NCBI RefSeq assembly: GCF_014641075.1
Contig: NZ_BMHP01000001.1
Span: 434,001-498,000 of the forward strand
Reading direction: 5' to 3'
DNA length: 64,000 nucleotides
Source: Paenibacillus nasutitermitis
Lineage (GTDB): Bacteria > Bacillota > Bacilli > Paenibacillales > Paenibacillaceae
The notes below the pieces were generated by a model. That model saw nothing but the letters and a program-made list of their open reading frames with translations. It ran no database searches and had not been told where the DNA came from. The position numbers and the translations under genes were made by a program. Within the stretch, counting starts at the first letter, position 1; every line of letters begins with the position of its first letter. This document shows positions 53,259-61,984 of the stretch, piece by piece.

Positions 53259-54435
53259 AACGAGGTCCGGACAAACGGCAGTCGTGTCTGTTATCGGAAT
53301 TGGAAGCACACGTTACGGCACATTACAGACATCTTTTGCGGAGCTGATAATTGAAGCGGCGGTCCAGGCGCTTGACGATGCCGGTCTCAGACCGGAGGAT
53401 ATCGATGCTTTATATCTCGGTAATTTTGCCGGGGACCAGTTTATCGGACAAAATCATCTCGCGTCTTATGCCGCATCCGCTATAGGTCTGCAGGGAGTGC
53501 CCGCCACAAGAGTGGAAGGGGCGTGCGCCTCCGGCAGCTTGGCGATCCGCGAAGCCGCCTTTGCCATAAGAAGCGGATTCTATAAACGCGTTCTGGTCGT
53601 GGGGGCGGAAAAAATGTCTACTCTGCCCACAGCCGGAGTTACGAGCATGCTCGCCCAAGCCAGCAATAAAGAACTGGAAGTGGAGATCGGGCTAACCTTT
53701 CCCGCCTTATTCGCCTTAATTGCACAGCGTCATATGCACCGGTATGGGACTACGCGGGAACAAATGGCTGCCGTGGCCGTGAAGAATCATGACAACGCCC
53801 TGCTGAACCCTAATGCCCATATGCATAAAAAAATTAGTATGGAAGAAGTGTGTTCCTGTACAAGTATGGTGGCGGAGCCGTTAAACCGGTATGATTGTTC
53901 GCTTATTTCCGACGGCGCGTCCGCCATGGTTCTCTGCTGTCCGCAGCTGGCGGCGGATTATCGGAATGATGTGGTCGATATCATCGCGTCGGGTCAAGCG
54001 TCAGGCCCATTCGAAATATTCGCAAATGACGATCTGACTTCCTTTAGCGCGACCCGGCTCGCAGCGGCGAGTGCTTATGAGATGGCCCGTATTGCACCTG
54101 GCGATGTAGATGTCGCAGAAGTTCATGACTGCTTTACGATTGCCGAAATTGTGGCGACAGAGGACCTGGGTTTTTTTCAACCGGGTGAAGGGGGAGCGGC
54201 GGCTATTGAAGGACGAACACGTCTGGGCGGGCAACTGCCGGTCAACACCAGCGGTGGATTGAAGGCAAAGGGACATCCGATCGGTTCCACGGGAGTCGGA
54301 CAGGGTGTGGAAGTCGTTACCCAATTGCGCGGACAGGCAGGCGGACGCCAGGTGCCCGGCGCAGCCATCGGTCTCACTCACAATTTAGGCGGATCCGGCG
54401 GTACTTGCGCCGTTCATATTTATCAAAGGAGGTAG
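53251..54435 (+). CDS. SCPx-type thiolase
   Basis: This 394-residue thiolase has the nucleophile Cys92 in VEGACASGSLA, His342 in GGLKAKGHPIGSTG and the late motif LTHNLGGSGGTCAVHI. The pattern, with a GNFAGDQF-like stretch and no standard NRFC motif, is of the SCP-x/acetyl-CoA acetyltransferase type that pairs with a DUF35 OB-fold subunit, present here as the next gene. It should split a 3-oxoacyl-CoA to acetyl-CoA and a shorter acyl-CoA. It overlaps the ligase gene by 8 bp. Confidence 0.9.
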   Translation: MDRTRSGQTAVVSVIGIGSTRYGTLQTSFAELIIEAAVQALDDAGLRPEDIDALYLGNFAGDQFIGQNHLASYAASAIGLQGVPATRVEGACASGSLAIREAAFAIRSGFYKRVLVVGAEKMSTLPTAGVTSMLAQASNKELEVEIGLTFPALFALIAQRHMHRYGTTREQMAAVAVKNHDNALLNPNAHMHKKISMEEVCSCTSMVAEPLNRYDCSLISDGASAMVLCCPQLAADYRNDVVDIIASGQASGPFEIFANDDLTSFSATRLAAASAYEMARIAPGDVDVAEVHDCFTIAEIVATEDLGFFQPGEGGAAAIEGRTRLGGQLPVNTSGGLKAKGHPIGSTGVGQGVEVVTQLRGQAGGRQVPGAAIGLTHNLGGSGGTCAVHIYQRR

Positions 54436-54441
54436 GTGAGT

Positions 54442-54777
54442 TTGTCCCATCCATTCACGGTTTATCAGTGTCATTCCTGCGGGCTGCGGTCAATCACCGC
54501 TCCGGGATATTGTTCCCGCTGCAGAAGCAAGCAAAGCTATGAGCTTATCGAGGCAGAAGGAAGAGGAACGGTGTTTTCTTGTACGACTGTCTATGTTTGC
54601 GAGCAAAAATGGCAAGCAGAAGCCCCCTATCAATTGGCTGTAATTGAATGTGAAGAAGGCTTGCGTGTGCTGGGTAGAATAGCCGATTCCGGGGCGAATC
54701 CAGTGAAGATCGGAACTAGCGTGACCTTAACGGAAGTCAGAGATGGAGTCCCGTTTTTTCATATCATGCAGGGATAA
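54442..54777 (+). CDS. DUF35 OB-fold zinc-ribbon protein, thiolase partner
   Basis: This 111-residue protein has an N-terminal zinc ribbon (YQCHSCG and YCSRC, residues about 9-29) and an OB-fold from about 40 on. Small proteins of this kind form complexes with SCPx-type thiolases, and the gene sits immediately after one. I start it at TTG 54442, eight bases after AAAGGAGG; the in-frame GTG at 54436 is only two bases after that site. The next gene follows after 14 bases. Confidence 0.85.
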   Translation: MSHPFTVYQCHSCGLRSITAPGYCSRCRSKQSYELIEAEGRGTVFSCTTVYVCEQKWQAEAPYQLAVIECEEGLRVLGRIADSGANPVKIGTSVTLTEVRDGVPFFHIMQG

Positions 54778-54791
54778 AGGAGCCAACGACG

Positions 54792-55901
54792 ATGAACAGT
54801 CCATTTCAACCCGGTCTTGAGAACGTAATCGCCAGCGAAACGGCGATCTCATATTTGGATGTCGAGAATGAAGAAATTGTACTACGCGGTTATGATCTGA
54901 TTGAGCTGGCGAATAAAGTCACTTATGTGGATATTATAGCCTTGATGCTGGACGGGAGCCTGCCTGCCGAAGAACAGAGAACGGCGCTTGAACTAAAGCT
55001 GAAATCGGAGGAGGGTTTGCCGCAGCGTGTGATCTCCATCATGCAGTCGCTACCCGAACAAACGCATTTCATGGATGCCCTGCGAACAGGAATATCATCC
55101 ATCGCCTCCTTTGATGAAGAATTGGAAGACCGCTCTCCGGAAGCCAATTATCGCAAGTCGATTCGTTTGCTTGCCAAAGTACCCCAAATTGTTGCAAACA
55201 GCTATCATTCTGCGATGAATAGACCACTGGTGGAACCGCAAAAGGAGCTTTCTTACAGCGCCAATTTCTTGCATATGATTACCGGGAAGAGCGCTACTGC
55301 CCTGGAACAAAAAGCGTTTGATCAATCGCTGATCGTCTATAGCGAACATGAAATGCCGAATTCGACATTTGCTGCCCGTGTCATTGCTTCCACTCAAGCT
55401 GATATATATGGGGCTTTGACAGGTGCGGTGGCATCGCTTAAAGGAACACTTCATGGCGGGGCGAACGAGGCGGTCATGAAAATGCTGCTGGAGGCCGGCA
55501 CGGAGGACAACATGGAACCGCTGATTCTCGGTAAATTAGCCCGCAAGGAACGAATTATGGGTTTTGGCCATCGCGTCTACATGAAAAAACCAGATCCGCG
55601 GGCAATGCTTATGAAGGAAGCGCTTAGAGAGCTGGCTGCAGCTAAAGACGAAGACCGACTGTACCAAATGTGCGTGATTGGGGAAGAAGTGATGAAGCGG
55701 GAAAAAGGGTTATATCCCAATCTCGATTATTATGCCGCTCCCGTTTATTATTTGCTGGGTATCCCGATCGATCTGTTTACGCCGGTCTTTCTGGCTGCCC
55801 GCACGGTCGGAATTTGCGCCCACGTGATCGAACAGCACCAACACAACCGGCTTTTCAGACCCCGCGTTCTGTATAACGGTCCCCGCGGACTGCATCCCTA
55901 G
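54792..55901 (+). CDS. prpC: Citrate/2-methylcitrate synthase family protein
   Basis: This 369-residue enzyme joins oxaloacetate with an acyl-CoA. The catalytic residues of citrate synthases are present: His221 in LKGTLHGGANEAV, His260 in MGFGHRVYMKKPDPRA and Asp312 in LYPNLDYYAAPVYYLLGIP. The length is of the short, Gram-positive type, which includes 2-methylcitrate synthases. Since PrpD- and PrpB-like enzymes follow, 2-methylcitrate synthase using propionyl-CoA is the best reading. Sequence motifs alone do not separate it from a citrate synthase. Confidence 0.85.
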   Translation: MNSPFQPGLENVIASETAISYLDVENEEIVLRGYDLIELANKVTYVDIIALMLDGSLPAEEQRTALELKLKSEEGLPQRVISIMQSLPEQTHFMDALRTGISSIASFDEELEDRSPEANYRKSIRLLAKVPQIVANSYHSAMNRPLVEPQKELSYSANFLHMITGKSATALEQKAFDQSLIVYSEHEMPNSTFAARVIASTQADIYGALTGAVASLKGTLHGGANEAVMKMLLEAGTEDNMEPLILGKLARKERIMGFGHRVYMKKPDPRAMLMKEALRELAAAKDEDRLYQMCVIGEEVMKREKGLYPNLDYYAAPVYYLLGIPIDLFTPVFLAARTVGICAHVIEQHQHNRLFRPRVLYNGPRGLHP

Positions 55902-55928
55902 CACAATTAGAGAGAGGAAGGAACAAGG

Positions 55929-57353
55929 ATGACAACAGGTAAAGTGGATAAGCTGCTGGAGGAAATTGCGGACTATGCCCTTCATTATACAATCGAAAGC
56001 GAAGAAGCCTTTCATATTGCACAGCATGTGCTGCTCGACTCGATGGGAACCGCGATGCTGGCGCTGCGATTTCCAGCGTGCACGAAGCATCTGGGCCCTC
56101 TTGTTCCGGGTGTCGTCGTGCCGCACGGCTGCCGTGTGCCGGGTACCCGGCTGGAGCTCGATCCGGTTCACGGCGCATTCAATATCGGCTGCATGATCCG
56201 CTGGCTCGATTTCAACGATACATGGCTTGCCGCTGAATGGGGGCATCCTTCGGATAATTTGGGCGCTATTCTGGCCGTTGCGGATTATGTAAGCCGCTGC
56301 CGCGTCGCAGAGGGCAAAGAGCCGCTGAAAATACGCGACGTTCTAATTGCTATGGTGAAGGCACACGAAATTCAAGGGGTGTTGGCGCTCGAAAACAGTT
56401 TGAACCGCGTAGGCTTGGACCATGTGCTTTTTGTGAAAATAGCCTCTACTGCCGTTGCCACAACTCTATTAGGCGGCAATCGCGAAGAAGTCATTAATGC
56501 GGTTTCAAATGCTTGGCTCGATGGGGGAAGCTTAAGGGCGTATCGTCACTTCCCGAATACAGGCTCGCGCAAATCATGGGCGGCTGGCGATGCGACAAGC
56601 CGCGCCGTACGGCTGTCCCTCATGGCGATCCATGGAGAGATGGGTTACGACACGGCGTTGTCGGCTCCAAGGTGGGGGTTCCAGGACGTGCTGTTCAAAG
56701 GAAATGAATTAACGCTCGCCCGGCCGTTAGGAGCCTATGTGATGGAAAATATTTTGTTCAAAATATCATTTCCAGCCGAGTTTCATGCCCAGACGGCAGT
56801 CGAATGCGCGTTTGATTTACATCATCTTGTGAAAAACAGGCTGGATGAAATAAGCAAAATCACACTGACCACTCACGAGTCTGCCATCCGCATCATCGAC
56901 AAGAAAGGACCGCTGCACAATCCGGCGGACCGCGATCACTGCCTCCAATACATGGTTGCCGTTGGTTTATTGTTCGGCGAATTAACCGCTGAACATTATG
57001 AGAATGAAGCGGCGGGCGATGGCAGGATTGATGCGCTCAGGGACAAGATGGTTGTCGTAGAAAATCCGCAGTACAGCAAGGATTACCTTGATCCGGACAA
57101 ACGCTCCATCGCCAACGCGATACAGATTCATTTCACCGACGGAACGGAAACGGACACCATAGAATGCGAATATCCGATTGGTCATCGCAGACGCCGCGCG
57201 GAAGGATTGCCGAAATGTATAGAAAAATTTGAAAACAATCTGTTGACACGGTTCCCAATGAAGCAAGCATCGCAAATAGTCGACCTTTCGTTGGATTTAG
57301 AACGGCTTGCCGAAACACCGGTCCAGCAGTACATGAGCATGTTCGTTATTTGA
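55929..57353 (+). CDS. prpD: MmgE/PrpD-family 2-methylcitrate dehydratase
   Basis: This 474-residue protein has the usual length and the MmgE/PrpD signatures: [20 protein letters not shown] (about 97-116), [17 protein letters not shown] (about 218-234) and [14 protein letters not shown] (about 281-294). It would convert 2-methylcitrate to 2-methylaconitate or 2-methylisocitrate. AGAGAGGAAGG precedes the ATG. Its stop is within 32 bases of the PrpB start. Confidence 0.9.
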   Translation: MTTGKVDKLLEEIADYALHYTIESEEAFHIAQHVLLDSMGTAMLALRFPACTKHLGPLVPGVVVPHGCRVPGTRLELDPVHGAFNIGCMIRWLDFNDTWLAAEWGHPSDNLGAILAVADYVSRCRVAEGKEPLKIRDVLIAMVKAHEIQGVLALENSLNRVGLDHVLFVKIASTAVATTLLGGNREEVINAVSNAWLDGGSLRAYRHFPNTGSRKSWAAGDATSRAVRLSLMAIHGEMGYDTALSAPRWGFQDVLFKGNELTLARPLGAYVMENILFKISFPAEFHAQTAVECAFDLHHLVKNRLDEISKITLTTHESAIRIIDKKGPLHNPADRDHCLQYMVAVGLLFGELTAEHYENEAAGDGRIDALRDKMVVVENPQYSKDYLDPDKRSIANAIQIHFTDGTETDTIECEYPIGHRRRRAEGLPKCIEKFENNLLTRFPMKQASQIVDLSLDLERLAETPVQQYMSMFVI

Positions 57354-57385
57354 TCGCCAAAAAAATAGTACTGGGGTGGACAACG

Positions 57386-58294
57386 ATGTCATGGTTGATC
57401 GAGCAAGAACCGGAGCAAAAGGATTTGGCCGCTCGTTTTCTGCAAAGAATGGACAGCGGTCCCATTATGAAAATTCCCGGCGCACATGATGGAATGGCGG
57501 CGCGGATTGCCAAACAGTTTGAGTTCGAAGCGATCTATCTTTCCGGAGCGGCCTATTCCGCCAGCCGCGGCTTGCCGGACCTGGGTCTGATCTATTCAAA
57601 TGAAGTAGCGGACCGCGCTCGCGAGCTTATTCGTTCTTCAGGGCTCCCGCTGCTCGTAGATATCGATACAGGGTTTGGCGGTATACTGAACGCTGCCCGG
57701 ACAGCCAAGGAGATGCTGGAGGCTAAAGTGGCCGCAGTGCAAATCGAGGACCAGGAGATGCCGAAGAAATGCGGGCATTTGAATGGGAAACGGCTTGTTT
57801 CCATTGAAGAAATGCAGCAAAAAATAAGCATAATCAAGGAAATGTGCCCCTCTTTGGTTGTGATTGCCCGTACAGATGCCAAAGGCGTGGAAGGCATGGA
57901 GTCGGCGATCGACCGGGCCAGCCATTATATGGCCGCCGGAGCGGACGGTATTTTCCCGGAAGCGCTGGAAAACGAACAAGAATTCAGAAGGTTCCGAGCT
58001 GCAGTAGACTGTCCCTTGTTAGCCAATATGACGGAATTCGGGAAAACCCCTTATTTTACAGCTGATCAATTTCAAAGCTGGGGCTACAATATGGTCATTT
58101 ATCCGGTCACATCTTTGCGGGTTGCCGCCAAGGCGTATGAACGGGTATTTACAGAAATCAGCAGAACCGGAACGCAGGTGCAATCCTTGGATGATATGCA
58201 AACCCGCAAAGAGTTATATGACACGATTCGATACGATGAATACGAGAAGCTGGACGGGAAAATAGCGCAAAGAGAAGGCGGGGACGCCAAATGA
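57386..58294 (+). CDS. prpB: Methylisocitrate lyase
   Basis: This 302-residue enzyme splits 2-methylisocitrate into pyruvate and succinate. The isocitrate lyase superfamily signature KKCGHLNGKRLV includes Cys129. Other marks are LPLLVDIDTGFGG (about 89-101, Mg-binding aspartates) and VQIEDQEMPKKCGH. I take the ATG at 57386, seven bases after GGGGTGG; a TTG start at 57350 would overlap the previous gene and has no ribosome site. It shares ATGA-type overlap with the next gene (start at 58291). Confidence 0.93.
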   Translation: MSWLIEQEPEQKDLAARFLQRMDSGPIMKIPGAHDGMAARIAKQFEFEAIYLSGAAYSASRGLPDLGLIYSNEVADRARELIRSSGLPLLVDIDTGFGGILNAARTAKEMLEAKVAAVQIEDQEMPKKCGHLNGKRLVSIEEMQQKISIIKEMCPSLVVIARTDAKGVEGMESAIDRASHYMAAGADGIFPEALENEQEFRRFRAAVDCPLLANMTEFGKTPYFTADQFQSWGYNMVIYPVTSLRVAAKAYERVFTEISRTGTQVQSLDDMQTRKELYDTIRYDEYEKLDGKIAQREGGDAK

Positions 58295-59067
58295 CGACGT
58301 GCGGTAAACGGATTGTGATTGTAACAGGTTCAGCCAGAGGAATCGGCTACGCAATTGCAGAAGCATTCGCCCGCAATGGGGATCAGCCGATTATAGCGGA
58401 TTTGAGCTTCGATCACGCCCGGGAAGCTGCAAATTCGTTGGTGGAAAAGTATCATTGCAGCCCGGCAGCTTATGAATTGGACGTTGCCAATCCGTTATCC
58501 GTTGAAGCCTTCATAGGGCATGTAGTTGATAAATGGGGAAGAGTAGACATTGTTGTCAATAACGCGGGTTTGCAGCATATCGATCCTGTGGAACAGTTCC
58601 CGGTGGATAAATGGGACGCCTTGATCAATGTCTTGTTGAAGGGACCGTTTCTTCTGACCAAGTATTGTGTGCCGCATATGAAAAAACAACAATACGGCAG
58701 AATCATCAATATTTCTTCCGTACACGGCAAATTGGCCTCCCCTTACAAAAGCGCGTATGTTGCCGCCAAACATGGAGTTGTCGGCTTGACACGCACAGTC
58801 GCACTTGAGGTCGCCAGCAGTCACATTACGGTCAATGCGGTGATGCCTGGCGCCGTTCACACGAAGTTGGTCGACGAACAATTGCTTAAGCTGGCGGAAA
58901 AAGACGGCACTACGCCTGCCGAAGCGTTGGAGCAGCATATTTTGGCCAAGCAGGCGATCAAACGATTTATTAAACCGGAAGAAGTGGCCGCCTGCTGCAT
59001 CTATCTTGCCTCCGAAGGAGCCGCAGGCATAACAGGGGAGACGATCAGCGTTTCCGGTGGCTGGTAG
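58291..59067 (+). CDS. bdhA: SDR dehydrogenase, 3-hydroxybutyrate dehydrogenase-like
   Basis: This 258-residue short-chain dehydrogenase has TGSARGIG (12-19) for NAD binding, NNAGLQHIDPVEQFP (about 89-103), and the catalytic set Ser143 (NISSVHG), Tyr156 and Lys160 (YVAAK). QHIxPVExFP, ISSVHGKLASPYKSAYVAAKHG-type sequence (ASPYKSAYVAAKHG) and a length of about 258 are those of D-3-hydroxybutyrate dehydrogenases. It would oxidise 3-hydroxybutyrate, or 3-hydroxyvalerate, to the 3-oxo acid for the ligase and thiolase at the start of the operon. It is the last gene. Confidence 0.88.
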   Translation: MTTCGKRIVIVTGSARGIGYAIAEAFARNGDQPIIADLSFDHAREAANSLVEKYHCSPAAYELDVANPLSVEAFIGHVVDKWGRVDIVVNNAGLQHIDPVEQFPVDKWDALINVLLKGPFLLTKYCVPHMKKQQYGRIINISSVHGKLASPYKSAYVAAKHGVVGLTRTVALEVASSHITVNAVMPGAVHTKLVDEQLLKLAEKDGTTPAEALEQHILAKQAIKRFIKPEEVAACCIYLASEGAAGITGETISVSGGW

Positions 59068-59243
59068 AAATTGTGAAGCGAGTTGGAGGAGCTATTGTGG
59101 AATAGGCTCAAATCGTTTCATTTAAGTGGAAATATACCGGAATCATGAAGAGGAGTCCCTTATTCTGTACTATTAAATGTGTAGGAAGTTCGCTCTACCC
59201 AATAACAATAAGCAATTGAATACATTGTTAAACATTCTATTGT

Positions 59244-59300
59244 AGGATGAGTCATGCATTGGGAATTTCCCCTATATGTGCTACTCATCCTCTTTTTTTT
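59244..59300 (+). terminator. Terminator of the short-chain acid operon
   Basis: AGGATGAGT pairs with ACTCATCCT, with GGGAATTTCCC as an inner hairpin, followed by eight T. It lies in the 360-bp gap after the operon; the rest of that gap shows no gene. Confidence 0.78.
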
Positions 59301-59426
59301 CTACGACTGATCAATTAATTTTCTGCCTCTCTAAGTTATTTTGCAGGATTTCTTCTGAAGCGACGACGCTTAGTTGTATCCTCTAACCGTAAAGACCAAC
59401 GTTGTCTTTCGGCATGAAAAGCTTAG

Positions 59427-59918
59427 CTAGCCCTGCGAATTGTCCAGCGCAGTTGCTGGCCGCTGAATGGACCGATGACGAATGTGGGATACCATGATTG
59501 CAATGGAGGTCGATAAGAAGACGATCTGGATTAGGGTGCGAGGGACAAGAGCATCTGACGCGTTAGTTGTGATACCTTCGAGTGCTGCGTATATATTGGC
59601 TGGGAACATCGCGACAAGCATGAGGGTAAGCCCGCCAGCTGCCCATGTGGCGGTCGGCCGCCACAGCAATCCTATAGCGCCGGCCAACTCAAGCAGACCG
59701 CTGATGGTTATGAGTAAACCGGGATTTGGTAGGGCTGGCGGGACCATGCTGATGAGTTCAGCGCGCATCCCGACGAAGTGAACAACACCGGTCAGTACGA
59801 ACATGGCCGATAGCCCGCCCCGAAGTGCAACAGACCAAGGACGTAGACGCTTAACCCCTACGGCTCCTGCAATTAGGAGCGCGAGCGTGACTACAACAAG
59901 TACGATAAGTGGTTCCAT
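59427..59918 (-). CDS. DoxX-like four-helix membrane protein
   Basis: This 163-residue protein has four hydrophobic segments (about 3-22, 48-68 with GVVHFVGM, 75-105 with GLLELAGAIGLLWRP, 120-145), as in DoxX/DoxD-like membrane proteins. GGAGGT precedes the ATG by 8 bases. Downstream of a MarR-type gene on the same strand, it has a separate promoter region with a perfect palindrome shared with the MarR gene. DoxX proteins are tied to redox or electrophile stress, but the function is not proven for this one. Confidence 0.83.
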   Translation of the reverse strand: MEPLIVLVVVTLALLIAGAVGVKRLRPWSVALRGGLSAMFVLTGVVHFVGMRAELISMVPPALPNPGLLITISGLLELAGAIGLLWRPTATWAAGGLTLMLVAMFPANIYAALEGITTNASDALVPRTLIQIVFLSTSIAIMVSHIRHRSIQRPATALDNSQG

Positions 59919-59978
59919 TAGATTTACCTCCTATTATTTGTCTTGCGGTAAAAATCACGAATTCGAAATGCGCAAAAT

Positions 59979-59997
59979 GTGTATAGATACTATACAC
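59979..59997. promoter_or_regulatory. MarR operator before the DoxX-like gene
   Basis: GTGTATAG (59979-59986), ATA, CTATACAC (59990-59997): an exact palindrome with 8-base arms and 3-base spacing. It lies 61 bases before the start codon and covers -10-like sequence (TATACA read on the minus strand). Confidence 0.7.
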
Positions 59998-60026
59998 TTA
60001 ACTCAAAATTTTTTGTGATGCTTCTG

Positions 60027-60485
60027 CTACAAGTGACTCAATTTTTCTTCTATTTTCGTTAAAAAATCTTTTGCAAAGGTGACCTTATCAACAGGGACAT
60101 CCTGTAAAATCTCTACGACCATCTTCTTGAATTTATTATGATATTCCAAATGATGAGCATAGGCAGTTTCACCTTTAGCGGTTACTTTCAGTATAATCCT
60201 CGACTGGTTGCGAATATCCTTCTCTTTTGTAATCAGCCCCTTCTGCTCAAGTTTTTTGAGCACTTGGGACACCGCGCCTTTGGTTACCCCACAATGCTCT
60301 GCCAGTGCAGTGATATGGATGCCTTCATGTTCCTTTATTTCATTAAGCGTATGAATCTCTGAATGATATAAAGGTTCCCCAATCCCATAGTCCTTGTTTT
60401 TCCGATCTACTTTGGAGAATGTATGGATAACGTCCAAAAGGGTGTCGCTGATATTCTCTTTAGAAATTTCATCTTTATTCATCAT
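60027..60485 (-). CDS. MarR-family transcriptional regulator
   Basis: This protein of about 152 residues has a winged helix (about 48-110) with ALAEHCGVTKGAVSQVLKKLEQKGL and the wing DIRNQSRIILKVTAKGE, in the MarR order and length. A GTG at 60503 also opens the frame, but it lies within the -10 region and operator, so I prefer the ATG at 60485 or the following ATG at 60482. Neither has a strong ribosome site, so the message may be nearly leaderless. The operator upstream matches the one before the DoxX-like gene, so the protein likely represses both. No DUF24-like cysteine is present near the N-terminus. Confidence 0.85.
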   Translation of the reverse strand: MMNKDEISKENISDTLLDVIHTFSKVDRKNKDYGIGEPLYHSEIHTLNEIKEHEGIHITALAEHCGVTKGAVSQVLKKLEQKGLITKEKDIRNQSRIILKVTAKGETAYAHHLEYHNKFKKMVVEILQDVPVDKVTFAKDFLTKIEEKLSHL

Positions 60486-60491
60486 AAGGAA

Positions 60492-60520
60492 AGCATATAG
60501 CACCTATACACATTTGTCAA
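60492..60520 (-). promoter_or_regulatory. Promoter and operator of the MarR-type gene
   Basis: On the minus strand TTGACA (60520-60515) and TATGCT (60497-60492) are 17 bases apart. GCATATAG (60493-60500), CAC, CTATACAC (60504-60511) resembles the DoxX operator: one arm is exact and the other matches 6 of 8 bases. It covers the spacer and -10. Confidence 0.68.
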
Positions 60521-60726
60521 TCAAATCAAAAGCCTGATCCCGCCGCCAGGGGCTCCTCTTTTTGTGCATATCCCCAAGCTGTCATAACGTACAACAGCCG
60601 TTCCTCTTGCTCATACGTGTCCATACAATAAGTGGTAAAAGGACTGTCTTTGTCTTGCACGCACAAGACCATTCGCCAAATGACGAAGAGGTGATCAGAA
60701 TCAGAACTCCTTTTTGGGGCATTACC

Positions 60727-61980
60727 ATGCAAATGAATGGCTTCCGGGCTAGGAAAATTGCGGCAATCGTCAGGTTGCCCGTAAGAAAGAAGCTGCCGGA
60801 GTCGATCAATAAGCCCGCGATCAAGGTGCCCAGGGAAGAGGAAACCGGGCGCGTGGAGGGGTCAATCGCAAGGATCAGCCGGAACCGCGGAGCCGGAGCA
60901 AAGTCAACCCGTAAACCGGCAAACCTGAAGCTTGCCTCAAGGCGTCCAGCTGAAGTAAATGCGCCTACCCGAAGCAATCGGATATCCGGCCCTCCTGCCG
61001 GCAGGAGCGCAGTAAAGCGCAAACCGGCAGGCGCTGCAGGGAAAACCAAAAGCGGGGAGCCAGTAAAAAGAAACATACTTCATTCTCATGGAACAGCACC
61101 GCGCAAGCAAAGCCGAAAGCGAAAGCGCAGCATCCCGAGTACCCGAACCGCCAAATCGCCCGCTAATTTCCACCATGGAACAGCAGAGCGTTTCCCCCAG
61201 CCGAATGAAAACAGCATAATGCATCCAGCTCCTACAGCCGGAGGGCCGGAGGCAGTCGTTTCCATCGTTATTCCCGTCATGAATGAACGCCGTTCGATTG
61301 CGCGGGTCATTCAGGAGGCCAGACGAATTCATAGGAATGTGGAAGTCATTGTGGTAGTAAACGGATCGACGGACGGTTCCGCTGCAGTTGCCAAACGAAA
61401 TGGGGCGCAGGTGATTGAGTTCGCCGAGCCGCTTGGGCATGATGTGGGACGCAGCGTTGGCGCAGCAGCAGCAAAAGGTCAGGTGATGCTTTTCATCGAC
61501 GGGGACATGGTGATCAGCGGTACGTCTCTTCGGCCGTATGTAGATGCCGTATTGGACAGAGGCATCGATGTGGCTCTCAACGATTATTCCGGGCCGACCA
61601 ATAAGCAGGTTGTCCACAGCGTCGTTCTTGCCAAACATGCTTTAAATTCGCTCCTTGGACGGCCGGATTTGAAAGGGACCTCAATGACGGCAGTGCCCCA
61701 TGCGATAAGCCGCCATGCGCTTGAAGCCATAGGTACGGATGCCTTGTCCGTACCTCCTCTGGCGCATGCCAAAGCCGTGCAGCTTGGACTTAACGTTAAG
61801 GCCGTACACCCCGTCAACGTTGGTAAATTGAATTTGCCGCGGCTGGAGCGGGAGAGAACCAATCCGCTTGAAAAACTTATTATCGGCGATCATCTGGAGG
61901 CGATAGACTGGCTGTCCCAACAGCGTGACAGCCTTGGCGGTTTTACTGCTTGGCAGCGAAATCAGGAAATGGCGAGGTGA
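60727..61980 (+). CDS. Glycosyltransferase family 2 with long basic N-terminal region
   Basis: This 417-residue protein has an Arg/Lys/Pro-rich region of about 195 residues followed by a GT2 domain. The latter opens with [20 protein letters not shown] (about 205) and [17 protein letters not shown] and has the metal- and nucleotide-binding DxD in [10 protein letters not shown]. It should transfer a sugar from a nucleotide-sugar to an unknown acceptor. I use ATG 60727, with GGGG seven bases upstream; the frame continues upstream to 60562 without support. The downstream gene is a paralogue with the same GRPDL and VHPVN motifs. The basic region could bind an acidic surface or nucleic acid. Confidence 0.82.
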   Translation: MQMNGFRARKIAAIVRLPVRKKLPESINKPAIKVPREEETGRVEGSIARISRNRGAGAKSTRKPANLKLASRRPAEVNAPTRSNRISGPPAGRSAVKRKPAGAAGKTKSGEPVKRNILHSHGTAPRKQSRKRKRSIPSTRTAKSPANFHHGTAERFPQPNENSIMHPAPTAGGPEAVVSIVIPVMNERRSIARVIQEARRIHRNVEVIVVVNGSTDGSAAVAKRNGAQVIEFAEPLGHDVGRSVGAAAAKGQVMLFIDGDMVISGTSLRPYVDAVLDRGIDVALNDYSGPTNKQVVHSVVLAKHALNSLLGRPDLKGTSMTAVPHAISRHALEAIGTDALSVPPLAHAKAVQLGLNVKAVHPVNVGKLNLPRLERERTNPLEKLIIGDHLEAIDWLSQQRDSLGGFTAWQRNQEMAR

Positions 61981-61984
61981 GCCT

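Noticed and set aside
60622..60630. CATACAATA, a sporulation-type -10 box upstream of the GT2 gene
   Set aside because: No AC or ATA element lies at the right distance upstream, so I do not call a promoter.
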